NCBI GenBank assembly: GCA_023213315.1
Contig: JAKCPI010031637.1
Span: 1 to 64,000 of the forward strand
DNA length: 64,000 nt
Source of the DNA: Euborellia annulipes
Lineage: Eukaryota; Arthropoda; Insecta; Dermaptera; Anisolabididae
Reading direction: 5' to 3'
Under the pieces are notes generated by a model. It saw only the letters and a list, made by a program, of their open reading frames with translations, had not been told where the DNA came from and searched no databases. Numbering within the stretch: the first letter of the stretch is position 1; each line of letters opens with the position of its first letter. This document shows, one piece after another, positions 45,590 to 56,005 of the stretch. Both the position numbers and the translations under genes were made by a program.

Positions 45590-46074
45590 TACCAAATAAT
45601 TTCGTTTAATATGGCCTAAGATGCCGAAAAAACTACAAAATTCCATCTGAAACAATTCGTGACACTTGCCTTATTTTTTAAGGAAAAGGACTCATAAATA
45701 TTTTATTAATTTACCTGGTATATACCAACCAGTACAAGGACAGTGAAATTATTTTGCACAGAGGCGGTCAACCACCTTGGAGAAAAGGTAGGCTATGTAT
45801 TGTAATGCAATATATATTAAATTGTAAAGGATTTTTTTTCTTTCTCGCCAAGGACGAATAATTCTGAAGGGCGAATGATTAAAGAAAGGAGTTTTTTTTT
45901 TCTTTTTTTTTGCTTGGTTAGATTTTTTTTTTCTGTAGACTCAACGAAAATGCAAATAAACATAGATATTTATATTAGATTAGGAATAATTCCTTGATCC
46001 TTTTGAAAAATATAAGTAAAAGCTCGGGCTTCCTTCAAAAGGAATAATAATCTTTCAATTTTCGTTTATCCAGA
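45590..46074. other. AT-rich DNA
   Basis: ATGGCCTAAGATGCCGAAAAAAC near 45612 is a SINE2 tail scrap. No gene. Confidence 0.4.
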
Positions 46075-46191
46075 TTTTTTTGGATTCAGGGGACCTCAAA
46101 ACGTGTATATCCATCAAAATCTCGACATCGAATTTTTGACATGAATACAATACTTTCTCTCTCTATATATTATACAGAGTAAGAGAAAGTA
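46075..46191 (+). mobile_element. HER fragment, 3' end
   Basis: TTTTTTGGATTCAGGGGACC to the 3' hairpin. Confidence 0.8.
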
Positions 46192-46338
46192 AAAAAAAGC
46201 ACGAAATTTTAGTTGGCGACCTTGACAAGGGTGAAAAAGAACGTCACCAAAGAGATCACTTAGAGCAAGGCAAGGCCAGACAAGGCTGCATCTTCCTGGT
46301 TAATATTCCATTTATGTTACGATGCACCATCCTCAAAA

Positions 46339-46773
46339 ATAAATAAATAAATAAATAAAGAGTGCATCAACAGAATATGCATAGGTGATAGAGTATACCT
46401 GGTAGATAGAATAAGCAATTGGAAACAAATAGTTATAGGTTATGATATTTTATAGTTTGTACTGGGTATATTAACTTGTTGAAATTTTTGATATTTAAAT
46501 TATAATAATTTTAATACATACGTAATGAAATTTCTCTTTTCTCTCTTGAATATACTGTATGAATATCATTTTTAATCAATTTTAATTAATATCACTAACA
46601 TCAACGAAAACTATGAATGACAGTCCAAGTATTGTTGAGACTTAACTAGCGCCTCTCGCGGGAATCGGGCAAATTAACATCAATTCAAAGTCGGAGGGAA
46701 TTATTCGATTGCGCTTGGATAAAATAAATAGAAAAAATAAAAATATTAAATTGTTGAAGAGAAAATTAATTAG
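46339..46773 (+). repeat. Dispersed ~400-bp repeat G1, copy 2
   Basis: Same orientation and sequence as 18802-19196, with short insertions (for example near 46398 and 46480). Confidence 0.8.
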
Positions 46774-46989
46774 GGGTCTTCCACATATTACGTAACGGCT
46801 CTTTTGATCATTTTCTATTCCCCCCCCCCCCCCCCCCCCATGTCACAGTCAGATACAAACAAAGCCCTCTACAAATAATATGACCCAACATAAAAATACC
46901 CCTCACCCCCCCCCCCCGAATTAAATTTCTTATACAAAATTCGTATCATTTTACCCCTTTTTGTTTTTTTAGTAAATTTTCCCTCGTGA
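46774..46989. other. Spacer with long C runs
   Basis: C runs at about 46821-46838 and 46908-46918. Their lengths are doubtful in any assembly. Confidence 0.5.
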
Positions 46990-47083
46990 CTTTGTTCACA
47001 GACAGACACACACACACACACAGACAGACAGACCATGTCGTTAAAAAACAACAACACTTTTTTGGATTCAGATGACCTCAAAA

Positions 47084-47610
47084 CAAGGGCGGATACAGGG
47101 TAAAGGGGGTAATTCCCGCCCCCCCCCCCCGAGATTTGAAAAAAATACTTTTTTTTGAAAAAAAAATTTATTTTTAATGTAAAATTTTAAAAATTCTTCT
47201 ATCCTCGCTTTTTTCCCGGGATGCGGGGTCGGCGGAGTTCGCTATTTTCCTCCAAACCTATCATACGTTTTTGCGACCGGAAGAAATAAGACAGGCCGGC
47301 CCGTTGTACGGTCTGACGCCTGTTGAAAAGAGGAAGGGGACCGACATACTAAGAACTGAAGGAATGCCTTTCCCAGCTCGGGCAGCTCGTGGTCGCTGTC
47401 CACGTACCCACAAGATGTGGGCCCCTGAGCAATAAAATTTTAAAAATTAATTAAAAATTACTTAAAAATTTGTCTTGTATTTATATTCTGGCAAACAAGT
47501 ACAGAATGCGCCTTTAAATTACAGAAATTAAGAAAAAAATAGTGTGTTGTGCGACCAGTCACAACAGATTTCCCCCCTCCCCCCGAGAAACACCCCTGGA
47601 TCCGCCCTTG
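47084..47610. mobile_element. hAT-like family B element with GC-rich insert
   Basis: Ends CAAGGGCGGATACAGG and GGATCCGCCCTTG, flanked by CCTCAAAA (47076-47083, 47611-47618). About 47198-47435 is absent from other family B copies and unlike any other sequence here. Confidence 0.85.
47198..47435. repeat. Unclassified GC-rich insert in family B
   Basis: About 240 bp from TTCTATCCTCGCTTTTTTCC to GGGCCCCTGAGCAATAAAAT. On the family B backbone, TTTTAAAAATT occurs on both sides, a possible duplication. It could be a SINE with a non-tRNA head; no A/B boxes seen. Confidence 0.45.
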
Positions 47611-47710
47611 CCTCAAAACGTGTATATCCATCAAAATCTCGATATCGAATTTTTGACATGAATCCAATACGTACTTTCTCTCTATATTTATATTACAGAG
47701 AAAGTAATAA

Positions 47711-48299
47711 AAATGATAAAATTCAAAAAAAAAAAAAATGTCTCGTGTAGTCAATCAAAATTTTCATTACTCAAGTGTTTCGTATATTTAAATAAAAAAA
47801 ATGGTCGGGGATCTTTTAAGATAGACACTCTGGCAACAAAAACATCCATTTATATTTACATGCAGTGTATAAATATTCGATATATATATATATTAAATAA
47901 GCAATTTGGCAACGCTGCGATCCTCTGAATGCTTTAGAGCTCTCTCGGTTTTGACTCGATGGCTTTCGATGTCCGAGAGTAAAGAGAGAGAGAGAAAGAG
48001 AGAGATGCTTCTTCCCTCTTTCTCTCTTTCTATTCAATTTTTTTAACCAAGTCAAATTGTTCATTTTTAAAATGAAGAAAAAAAAAGAACATTATAACTG
48101 TAATCGATTTTTATAATAATCATTTACAAGAAAAAATATTAATATATAGAAATATCAATTTCGCAAAGGCTCAGAGATCGTTTCTTCGCTTTGAAAAGTT
48201 CTTTACCGGTTCATATTAGAGTTGCAAAAAAAAATTGGTATGACTGAAGAATAAATTTTAAGGAAGTTTACATCTTAAAAAATCCAAGTACAAAATATT

Positions 48300-48334
<35 letters not shown>

Positions 48335-48339
48335 AAAAA
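47711..48339. other. AT-rich DNA
   Basis: GA/CT tracts near 47980-48030 and a T run at about 48300-48330. No gene. Confidence 0.4.
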
Positions 48340-48460
48340 CATTCACACTCACACACACATTCACACAGTCTTTTCGGCAACTTAGGCCATTTAAGACTTT
48401 GACGATAACCGTTGTAGAGAATATATATATTGTGGGGTCAGGCATTTCTATTTAACACAA
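48340..48460 (-). repeat. SINE1 fragment, tail part
   Basis: CATTCACACTCACACACACA, then AGTCTTTTCGGCAACTTAGG, ending near TGGGGTCAGGCATTTCTATT. The tRNA-like head is absent. Confidence 0.75.
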
Positions 48461-49152
48461 AATATTGTTGGCATAAATTAAAAAATATTTTTTTATTTCT
48501 AAGACAATTGTCTCTGAGTTCGCATAAATCCAATTTTGGTCAAAACATCATCAGGCCAATTTTTAGAGATCTGATGATTGTCAATATTCGACCGAAACTG
48601 GACAATTAATCGTCAATAATAAAATCCTAGAAATAAAGTAATATTCTTTCATTTATGCGAACAATATGCAGTGGCGTACCGAGGCAGTTGGGGGCCTGGG
48701 GTGTCACTAAAAGAGGGGCCCTATAGGGCCAGAGGTGTATATTGAATTTTTTCGGGGGGGGGGGGGCGAACTGTATTCTATGGATGTAAACAAATCCTCA
48801 AGCAGGCACTTGATTGGAATTTCTAAATAGTAATAATAATTTTCTTTTCATAGGCGAGGGTCCGCCGCAGGCGGGTCCGAGCCAGTTGATGGGGGGTCCA
48901 AGGGAGGCGAAGCCCCCTGTTTAGACGCCAGCCCGTTTCTTATAATAAAGAAAAGGCGAGGATCCGCCGCGGGAGGGGGGTCCAGGGAGCGAAGTCATTC
49001 TGGCTAGACGGACAGACAGATGGATACTCCGCTATTATATATATAGAAGAAAAGGCGAGAGTCCAGGGGGGGGACGCCGCGGCTAGTATAATATAATATA
49101 AGAGTTATCGAAATGTCACTCGAAAGTAAAATAAATTCTTTTTTTTCTTTTC

Positions 49153-49185
<33 letters not shown>

Positions 49186-49519
49186 ACTGGAATCGGGCGG
49201 AAAATAAGCGAAAAAGGAAATTTTCTTTTTTCTTCTCGAGTGGTTCAGAAACGAATTGAGAATCGCCCCTAGGCGGTAATTGCTGCTGAGGGTGAGTAGG
49301 GTCGAGATGTGATTCCTATCTCATTTCATTGCCGTAGTTTTTAAATTAAAGGAATATAAAATTCAACCCTCCGGCGGCGAGCAGCTACTAAGATCGGATG
49401 GGTGGCCCCAAGGAATCTAATCATCCGTCGATAGCCCCTGTATATAGTTAAATTTAAAAGAAATTAAAAACTCTAGTTTTTAATGATTTATTAAGAATCT
49501 GTTGTGACTATAATAAATA
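48461..49519. other. Mixed repeat remnants
   Basis: 48670 CAGTGGCGTACCGAGG is a hAT-like end without a visible partner. 48850-49085 contains GC-rich modules related to 13727 (GGCGAGGGTCCGCCGC, GACAGACAGATGG, GCTATTATATATATAG). 49148-49184 is a long A run. 48547-48610 has a weak CTGATGA ... CCGAAAC match. No coding signal. Confidence 0.45.
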
Positions 49520-50015
49520 CGAGGGCAGGTCAATAAGTTCGTGACTTTTTGAACTTCCCGCCTCTCAACTGAAATGGCAACACTGCTCCTGTCAGCAGGC
49601 AACTATCAGCTGACTCCTGTCGAGATTTGAACCGACTGGGTCTTTTAGTTTTTGTTTGACATCCATTAATAGCAGACTACCTCGTGATTTGAAAAGAAAA
49701 TGGAAAAAAGTGAATTTTCAGTTTCCATGGCACAAATCGGGGTACGAATTGCTCCCTCATCCGCCCTATTCTCCGGATTTAGCCCGAGTGACTATTTCTT
49801 GTTTCCAAACCTGAAAAAATAGCTGGGCGGAAAGAGATTTGACTCCAACGATGATTTTGATGCCCTCGACAAATCTTATTTTTTGGAAGCGATACAAAAA
49901 AATGAGAGAAACGTTTGACAAAGTGTATAGAGCTCAAAGGAGAAAAATAAAATAATTTTTTATCCAAAAACCTGTGTTTCATTCAAAAAGTCACGGACTT
50001 ATTGACCTGCCCTCG
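49520..50015 (+). mobile_element. Internally deleted mariner element
   Basis: 496 bp. Ends CGAGGGCAGGTCAATAAGTT and the inverse ACTTATTGACCTGCCCTCG, with TA at 49518-49519 and 50016-50017. Only the first and last parts of the transposase remain, so it is non-autonomous. Confidence 0.88.
49700..49954 (+). pseudogene. Mariner transposase remnant
   Basis: Starts MEKSEF, the common mariner N-terminus, and jumps to LLPHPPYSPDLA, the block with the last catalytic Asp of DD34D transposases. The link sequence changes frame, and stops follow. The middle of the gene, with the first two catalytic Asp residues, is deleted. Confidence 0.82.
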
Positions 50016-50017
50016 TA

Positions 50018-51279
50018 TTTATAATTTTTATCTTTCCTTAGACGTCCGCGGGCCCCGGGTTGGGAACCGCATTTACAAGATTTTTGTAAATCACTACAAA
50101 ATCTTGTAAATAACCCAACTTTGCTGGTAATAGAGCAGATTTTTTGTGTACACATATAATTTTATTTAAATTAAATAAGAGAGGCAGAATATTATTTGGT
50201 TGATATTGCTTTATTAGATTTCCTATGTATGAACCAGATCTCATGCGTTATTTATTATTAAAAAAAAAACAATTGTTATCAAACGATAGCCTCTTGGAAA
50301 TAAATAAATTATTTAAGCTTAGATAATTTTTTTTTTTTTTTTTTTAATAATAGAGGCAATTTTGAAACTGTGAATTAGTTACATGAATGCGTGTTTTATT
50401 TTTTTTGAGGGCTTTGACAGCCCCTGGGGGAAGATAGTCGAAGGCTGTTTTTGTCTGGACCGGAAATGCCAGGAGAGGAGGCTGAAGATGTTGAAGACTC
50501 GCCTCCTCCTCCTCCACCTCCTCCCCCTCGCTACTCTCTGCTCGAAACCCACCATTTGACCATTTCCTCCGAATCATTAAAAAAAAAAAAAGAAAAAAAA
50601 CCCAATCATCTTGTTTGTTTATAAAGCAACAACAAAAATATTTCCGCTCTAAATAATCCATTTTTATTATTATTCAATTGGATAAATTTCTAATTTTTAT
50701 TTAAAAAAAAAAATATCTTTGAATTAAAACCAAAAGATTAAGAAATAAAAAAAAAAAAAAAAAAAAGTTTATCTTCTCAAAATACTCAAGCCGAGTTATT
50801 TACGCGTGCGGGAAATGACGTCACTCGACGTCCCCCCTCCCCTTAGCTACGGCGGAGGCAAAATCGGAACAAGTGCATCGCCTCCGTCTGCTCTGAACGA
50901 AGCTTCTTCATCTCATCTCTCGGATACCTTGAGCTCTTTATATAATTAATTTCATTTATTATTGAATATTTTTTTTTTTTAAATATTCCCAGAAAATTTC
51001 TTTTAAAAGAATCTTTGATGTTATGAAAATTTTTAATTTTCTTTAATACGATGATGAAATATGAAGAAATTTATCTTAAAACAATTTTTAAAAGAAACTT
51101 TTTCTATTGTACGTCAGTTGGTGTAATAAAGAAATAGATTTTTTTTTTTTAGTTCGTTTTGTTCCGTGCTCGCTCACATAATTTTTCTATTATATCTCCT
51201 GTTACAATTTTATTTGGAAGATCTTGTTTTTTAAAGCCATTTTCATAAAGAGTTCTTTTAATTGAACCAATCTTTGGGG
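50018..51279. other. Low-copy DNA with two GC-rich patches
   Basis: 50390-50560 encodes only compositional open frames (Glu/Gly-rich). 50790-50940 is promoter-like. 50040-50075 carries a scrap of a hAT MITE end (GGGTTGGGAACCGC). No exon could be supported. Confidence 0.4.
50790..50950 (+). promoter_or_regulatory. Promoter-like patch with CRE palindrome
   Basis: TGACGTCA at 50816-50823, followed by GC-rich sequence and TTTATATAAT near 50937. TGACGTCA is the CREB/ATF site. No gene is attached. Confidence 0.3.
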
Positions 51280-51450
51280 GAGGTGGCTCAGTGGGAAGAC
51301 ATAGCTTCTCGCACCGGAGTCCCGGGTTCGCTTCCCATCCCAAGCGAGAAAAATTTATTTCATTTGATTTGACTACAAATCATTTGAAATAAATAGGGAT
51401 GGGGTAAATGGTTAGACCCGAGAAGGACTAAAAAAAAAAAAAAAAAAAAA
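51280..51450 (+). repeat. tRNA-derived SINE2, near full length
   Basis: A box TGGCTCAGTGG fits the TRGYNNANNNG consensus exactly; B-box-like GGTTCGCTTCC follows, then CCCAAGCGAGAAAAAT, TTTGACTACAAATCATTTGA and an A run. Confidence 0.85.
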
Positions 51451-51874
51451 AACAATCTTTGCGGTTTGTATTATTATTATGGGAGTTTTTAATTATAGAC
51501 CACAGTTTGTATTAATTATTACTGTACAACATTTCGACTGCTTGTACTTTTCAAGTACTGTGCGCTTGGTTCGACTCAAGTTAGTTCACTTGATTTATTA
51601 AAAATAAATATTATTTTTCGGCAGGGTCGTTAGCAAATTTTTCCGAGTTTTATCTGGTAAATCAAAAAACAATATTTTTTCTCAAAAATTTGAAATATTA
51701 GTTAAACGGTGTCCTTCCTTGTGCTAGAGAGATGGAAAATAGGCTGGAGGGCTCGGCTCCCTCTCTCAGAGTATTGCGCGGTGAAATTCTTGCACAGGTC
51801 ACCATTGATTGATATTAATTATCAGCTGAGACTAGAAAGTCAAAAGTTACCATACATATTACACGAAATACTCT
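51451..51874. other. Spacer
   Basis: No feature recognised. Confidence 0.4.
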
Positions 51875-51882
51875 ACTAGAGG

Positions 51883-52105
51883 CAGCGGCGTAACTAGCCT
51901 TTGAGGGCGAAGCTCAAACTAGGGCGCCGTTTTTCGTTTGACCTTTTTTTTTGTAATTTTTCTCCAGATTTGTGATATAAAATGAATTTATTATGAAATT
52001 TCAAAAAAAAAGGCCGGAAAGCCTGGAGGGGCACCAAAAGCTTGATGGATCTGGGGCGGGGGGGGGGGCAAACGCCCCCCTTCGCCCCACCTGGATATGT
52101 TACTG
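51883..52105. mobile_element. hAT-like family A MITE
   Basis: 223 bp, ends CAGCGGCGTAACTAG and CCTGGATATGTTACTG, flanked by ACTAGAGG (51875-51882, 52106-52113). A short form of the 40831-42423 element. Confidence 0.87.
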
Positions 52106-52181
52106 ACTAGAGGCAAGATATCAATGGTCCCTCACTTTTCTGCGTTTTTCATAGTTTAAAAAAAGCTTGAAACATCTAATT

Positions 52182-52473
52182 CAGAGTTTCCCAACCTTTT
52201 GAAGTTCAAGGCATCCCGACGGTGCGTTGGGAATAACATTACACGCTAGGGGCACGTTTGAATTTAAAAAAATTAAGTTTAATATGTATTAATAAAGGCA
52301 TAAACTTTAATTTGTTTAAAACTCCAACTTTAATTTGCTCAAAACTCCAACAGCAATAGTTAACTCTCTTAATTTGTTTTTGTTTTTTTTTGTTCATCTC
52401 AATATCTCTCGGTACCCCTTAGCCAATCACGCGGCACTCTTGGGTGCCGGGGCACACCAGTTGGGAACCACTG
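52182..52473. mobile_element. hAT-like MITE with CAGTGGTTCCCAA-type ends
   Basis: Ends CAGAGTTTCCCAACCTTTTG and CCAGTTGGGAACCACTG. Flanks ATCTAATT / ATCTATAA agree only in part. Related scraps are at 33520 and 50060. Confidence 0.72.
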
Positions 52474-52482
52474 ATCTATAAG

Positions 52483-52597
52483 CATGATCGTAGCTAGGGA
52501 ATTTAGCTGAGGGGGACCATGAGACAGCCATCCTCCGGATGTTGTCTCAATTTTTCTTGGGGCAGGGGGACCAGTACCCCTCCTAGTTACGCCCATG
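52483..52597. mobile_element. hAT-like family D fragment
   Basis: CATGATCGTAGCTAGG and CCTAGTTACGCCCATG resemble the ends at 10327-10580; a GGGGGACCA motif lies inside. No clear duplication. Confidence 0.55.
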
Positions 52598-53896
52598 TAT
52601 ACATGAAAGGCTCCTCTTTCTTCATGTGTTGTTTTGTATTCTCCTTGTTTTTTAAACCCACTTTTCATCTCAGTACTTGCTTTAGTCCTTAGCCCTTAGA
52701 TTCTCTTTGGGAATAGATGGTGAAAAGGAATTTTATTTAAAAATGACATTGTAAACGATTATTCATTATATAATTAATTATATTATTACATAGTATATTT
52801 TATGTACAAAGAAATTTACAATAGCTATATATAATTATATAATCATATGTATATTTATAATATTTATAATTTTTTATTTTATTATAATCGTTTCGTATAA
52901 TGCATTGTGATTTTTATTATAAATTTTTAGTTTTATTTTCTTAAGTGAAAAAAAAAATGATCTATTCAATTTTTGGATGAAATATACAGAAAGTGTATGT
53001 GAATATATGTGTGTGATGAGAGAAAAAAGTGTTTTATAATATAATAAAATAATTATAATATAATAATAATTATAATAGATAATAATTATAATAATAATAA
53101 TTGCAATTTTTTTATATTAGTTGAATCAGGTTAAATTATTAAAAAAAAAAAAAATTTTTATAATCAACTATACAGATTAATCTCGATTTTGCAATTATAT
53201 TTATTATTATGTATATATATGTATATATATATATATTTAAAATAATATTTATATAAATATTTATATACATACACATATATATGCGTAGATATAATTATAA
53301 TTATATCCAAGTTTATATATATGTATATATATATATCTATCTATATGTAGAAAAAAATAAAAAAGAAAAGTATAATAAAAACGCTTCCATCGACTAGATA
53401 ATACTGTTACATTTGTATGTATTTTGTATAAATATATATATTATATATATAATATATTTGATATATATACATATACTTATTATGCATCTGTGTGAAAAAA
53501 AAGTTTTTTTTTTTTTTGGACTTAAGGAATTTTTTTTGTTAATTATAAATAAAAAAAAAAAAAATTGTAAATCCAAAACTAAAGCATATTTTCAAAAAAA
53601 AAAAAAACATGATAAGATGAATTTTTTTTTTTTAAGAAAAGAAAGAAATTTGAAGATAAGAAGAAGAAGAATTTGTGCTTTGATTTGGAGTTTCTAAGTT
53701 TTTTTTTTTTTTTTTTTTTTTCTTTCTTTCTCACCTCAATGTTAATTAAAAAATAAATTATAAATATATTCTCACACCCTTGAGATTCAAAATAAATAAA
53801 TATTATTGGAATTTGTTGTAAAAATTTAGAAGAAAGGGGGTGGGGGGAGGAAAAGAGAAGGAAAGGGTAAAAGGAAATGGGCTTTCATTTTTAATG

Positions 53897-53941
<45 letters not shown>

Positions 53942-54039
53942 AATGTACAGTGGTGCGTATGCATTATTTTTAAACATACTTGGGTTAATATATTTTGGGA
54001 GTGTAATTAAAAAAAAATATTTAGTGTAAATGTTTCTAG
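52598..54039. other. AT-rich low-complexity DNA
   Basis: Dense TA microsatellites (53200-53480) and homopolymers, including about 45 A at 53905-53940. Open frames here are homopolymer artefacts. Confidence 0.5.
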
Positions 54040-54102
54040 ATTTCTCCAAGGAACGAGCGAAGCAGATCTTTCAATTTATTTATTATTAATTAATGTGCCA
54101 TG

Positions 54103-54145
54103 GCCGACGTTTCGGTCACATATAGGACCATCCTCAGGACTACAA
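54103..54145 (-). ncRNA. Hammerhead-like motif, left arm
   Basis: On the minus strand GTCCTGAGGATGGTC, a loop, GACCGAAACGTCGG. CUGAGGA and GAAA core strands, stem II GGUC/GACC, short stem I, cleavage triplet GUC. One extra U follows the core. Confidence 0.5.
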
Positions 54146-54233
54146 TACAATTAAACATCAATATCACATTTTTAAGTTATAACAATACAAATTAAAACAA
54201 TATTATGTAAATGAATTATGTATTGTTATAACT

Positions 54234-54746
54234 AAAAAAAATCTGATGTGACTGGCGCACAGCACACAACTTTCTCTTACCTTCGGTAATCGAAAATTGT
54301 GTTCTGTGCTTGTCACACCAGATTTTTTGTGTCGACATGTATTTAGTTTCCGACCATAGGGTACGATTGAATTCAAGATGTAAAATTTATAAGTATGGGA
54401 AAATATTTATATTTTGTTACCATGGCAACCATTTCTCCTATCTTTTCTATGGAGTGCAAGAGTAAAGTGGTCTTCAGAAGATTTCAATCACAAAATGAGA
54501 ATATACATTTTATAGAGAATCTAAAAAATAATTGATTTTTGAATTTAAAAAAAAATCGTTGGAGCGAATTTTGAGAAAATCGAAAAAAAACTGAAAAAGT
54601 GCATCAGTAAAGTACTAGTACTCTTTGGTCGATTTTGTTCAAAAGCTTCGTGTCACGTCCCATGGGGGTGCCTAACTTAAATATAAAATTTCAACCTCCT
54701 AGCTCTTTTTGTTCTTGAGATATTTTGTTCACGGACACACACACAC

Positions 54747-54780
<34 letters not shown>

Positions 54781-54923
54781 CATGTCGCGAAAACCACTTT
54801 TTTGGATTCAGGGGACCTCAAAACGTGTATATCCATCAAAATCTCGACATCGAATTTTTGACATGAAACCAATACTTTCTCTCTCTATATATATTAACAT
54901 ATATATAGAGGTAAGAGAAAGTA
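54234..54923 (+). mobile_element. HER, full-length copy
   Basis: 690 bp with both hairpins and a (GACA)n run at 54745-54781. Confidence 0.88.
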
Positions 54924-54975
54924 AAAATTAAAAACCTTTATGATATTTATGTTCATTTGTATCCATTGTATTATA

Positions 54976-55013
54976 GCCCTGAAGATGGTCCTTTATGCGA
55001 CCGAAACGTCGGC
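54976..55013 (+). ncRNA. Hammerhead-like motif, right arm
   Basis: GCCCTGAAGATGGTC, loop CTTTATGC, GACCGAAACGTCGGC. Stem I GCC/GGC, stem II GGUC/GACC; core and GUC site as in other copies. Confidence 0.5.
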
Positions 55014-55080
55014 CCTGGCACATTAAATAATAATAAATAAATTGAAAGATCTGCTTCGCTCGCTCATTGAAGAAATTCAG

Positions 55081-55378
55081 AAACCTTTACTCTACATATT
55101 ATCAGCAATACATCTCCGACAAATAAAAAAATATTTCTTTTTTTTTTTTCAATAAATTAAATATCAAATTCCTCTAAAGAGGAAAAGTGTTTTTTTTTTT
55201 TAAATCCTTCCCAGAAAATATTTGATTTATCTATATATTTTTTTTCTCTCTCTCACTCACTCTTTTTTTTTTTAGAAATACGAAATAACGAGGAGGGGGA
55301 GAGAGATTTGGTGTTTTCATTTTTGAGTTTTTTTTTGGCAGCCAGGCAAGATTTGCGCGCGCACGAAAAAGATAATAA

Positions 55379-55429
<51 letters not shown>

Positions 55430-56005
55430 TAATTATTTTGGAAATTATTAAAATTTTTGTACATATAAATACATTTATTTGTTTGTTTTTTTATATATAT
55501 ATATATAAATTAATATTTTTTTTTTTTTACTTTTCTTTTTGTTATTTTTTCTTCGTCTTCAAGAAAAATATGGTGAAAAAATGACAAAAAGAAAAAAAAA
55601 TTCATCGACCGCATGTGTGTGTGTGTGTGTATTTGTGTGTGTGTGTTTTCACTGTATTCATACACACACACAAACATACAATATGTATACATGTGTGTAT
55701 GTAGGTATAACTCAGTGATTTGTTCACAAATTAATTGTCCTTCAAGCATTTTTACAAATTTCATATTTCGCATTCTTTATTTATTTATTTTTTTTCCCCA
55801 TTGAGAAATAATTTTGGAAAAATTCTTTGGCAATTTTTTTTTTTTATTCCTTCAAAATTATTGGTAGAAATAAGAATTTCCATTCCTGAATGCTTGGCTC
55901 GGTCACACCACCAAAAACAACAACAACAACACAAAAAATCACTATTTAAATTAAACAATCACTTTGTTTTGAATTAATTAAATAAAAATGGGGATTTTTT
56001 TTTAA
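55081..56005 (-). other. Probable sprouty 3' UTR and downstream AT-rich DNA
   Basis: Lies immediately downstream of the sprouty stop on the minus strand. AATAAATAAATAAAG-type poly(A) signals fall near 55777-55790 on the minus strand. A long T run at about 55386-55427 and (GT)n at 55613-55645 are low complexity. The real transcript end is unknown. Confidence 0.4.

Larger units (their letters stand above)
46990..47706 (+). mobile_element. HER fragment interrupted by family B element
   Basis: CAGACAGACCATGTCG to GGATTCAGATGACCTCAAAA, then the insertion, then CGTGTATATCCATCAAAATC to the 3' hairpin. Confidence 0.8.
54040..55080. repeat. Inverted-repeat element with two hammerhead-like cores and a HER in the middle
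   Basis: The left arm (TAGATTTCTCCAAGGAACGA ... TCCTCAGGACTACAATACAA, 54040-54155) pairs with the right arm (54965-55080, ending CTCGCTCATTGAAGAAATTC). Each arm contains the hammerhead-like motif pointing outward. A HER copy occupies most of the loop. Confidence 0.7.

Noticed and set aside
53394..53697. Open frames in TA- and A-rich DNA
   Set aside because: They reflect homopolymers and TA microsatellite only.
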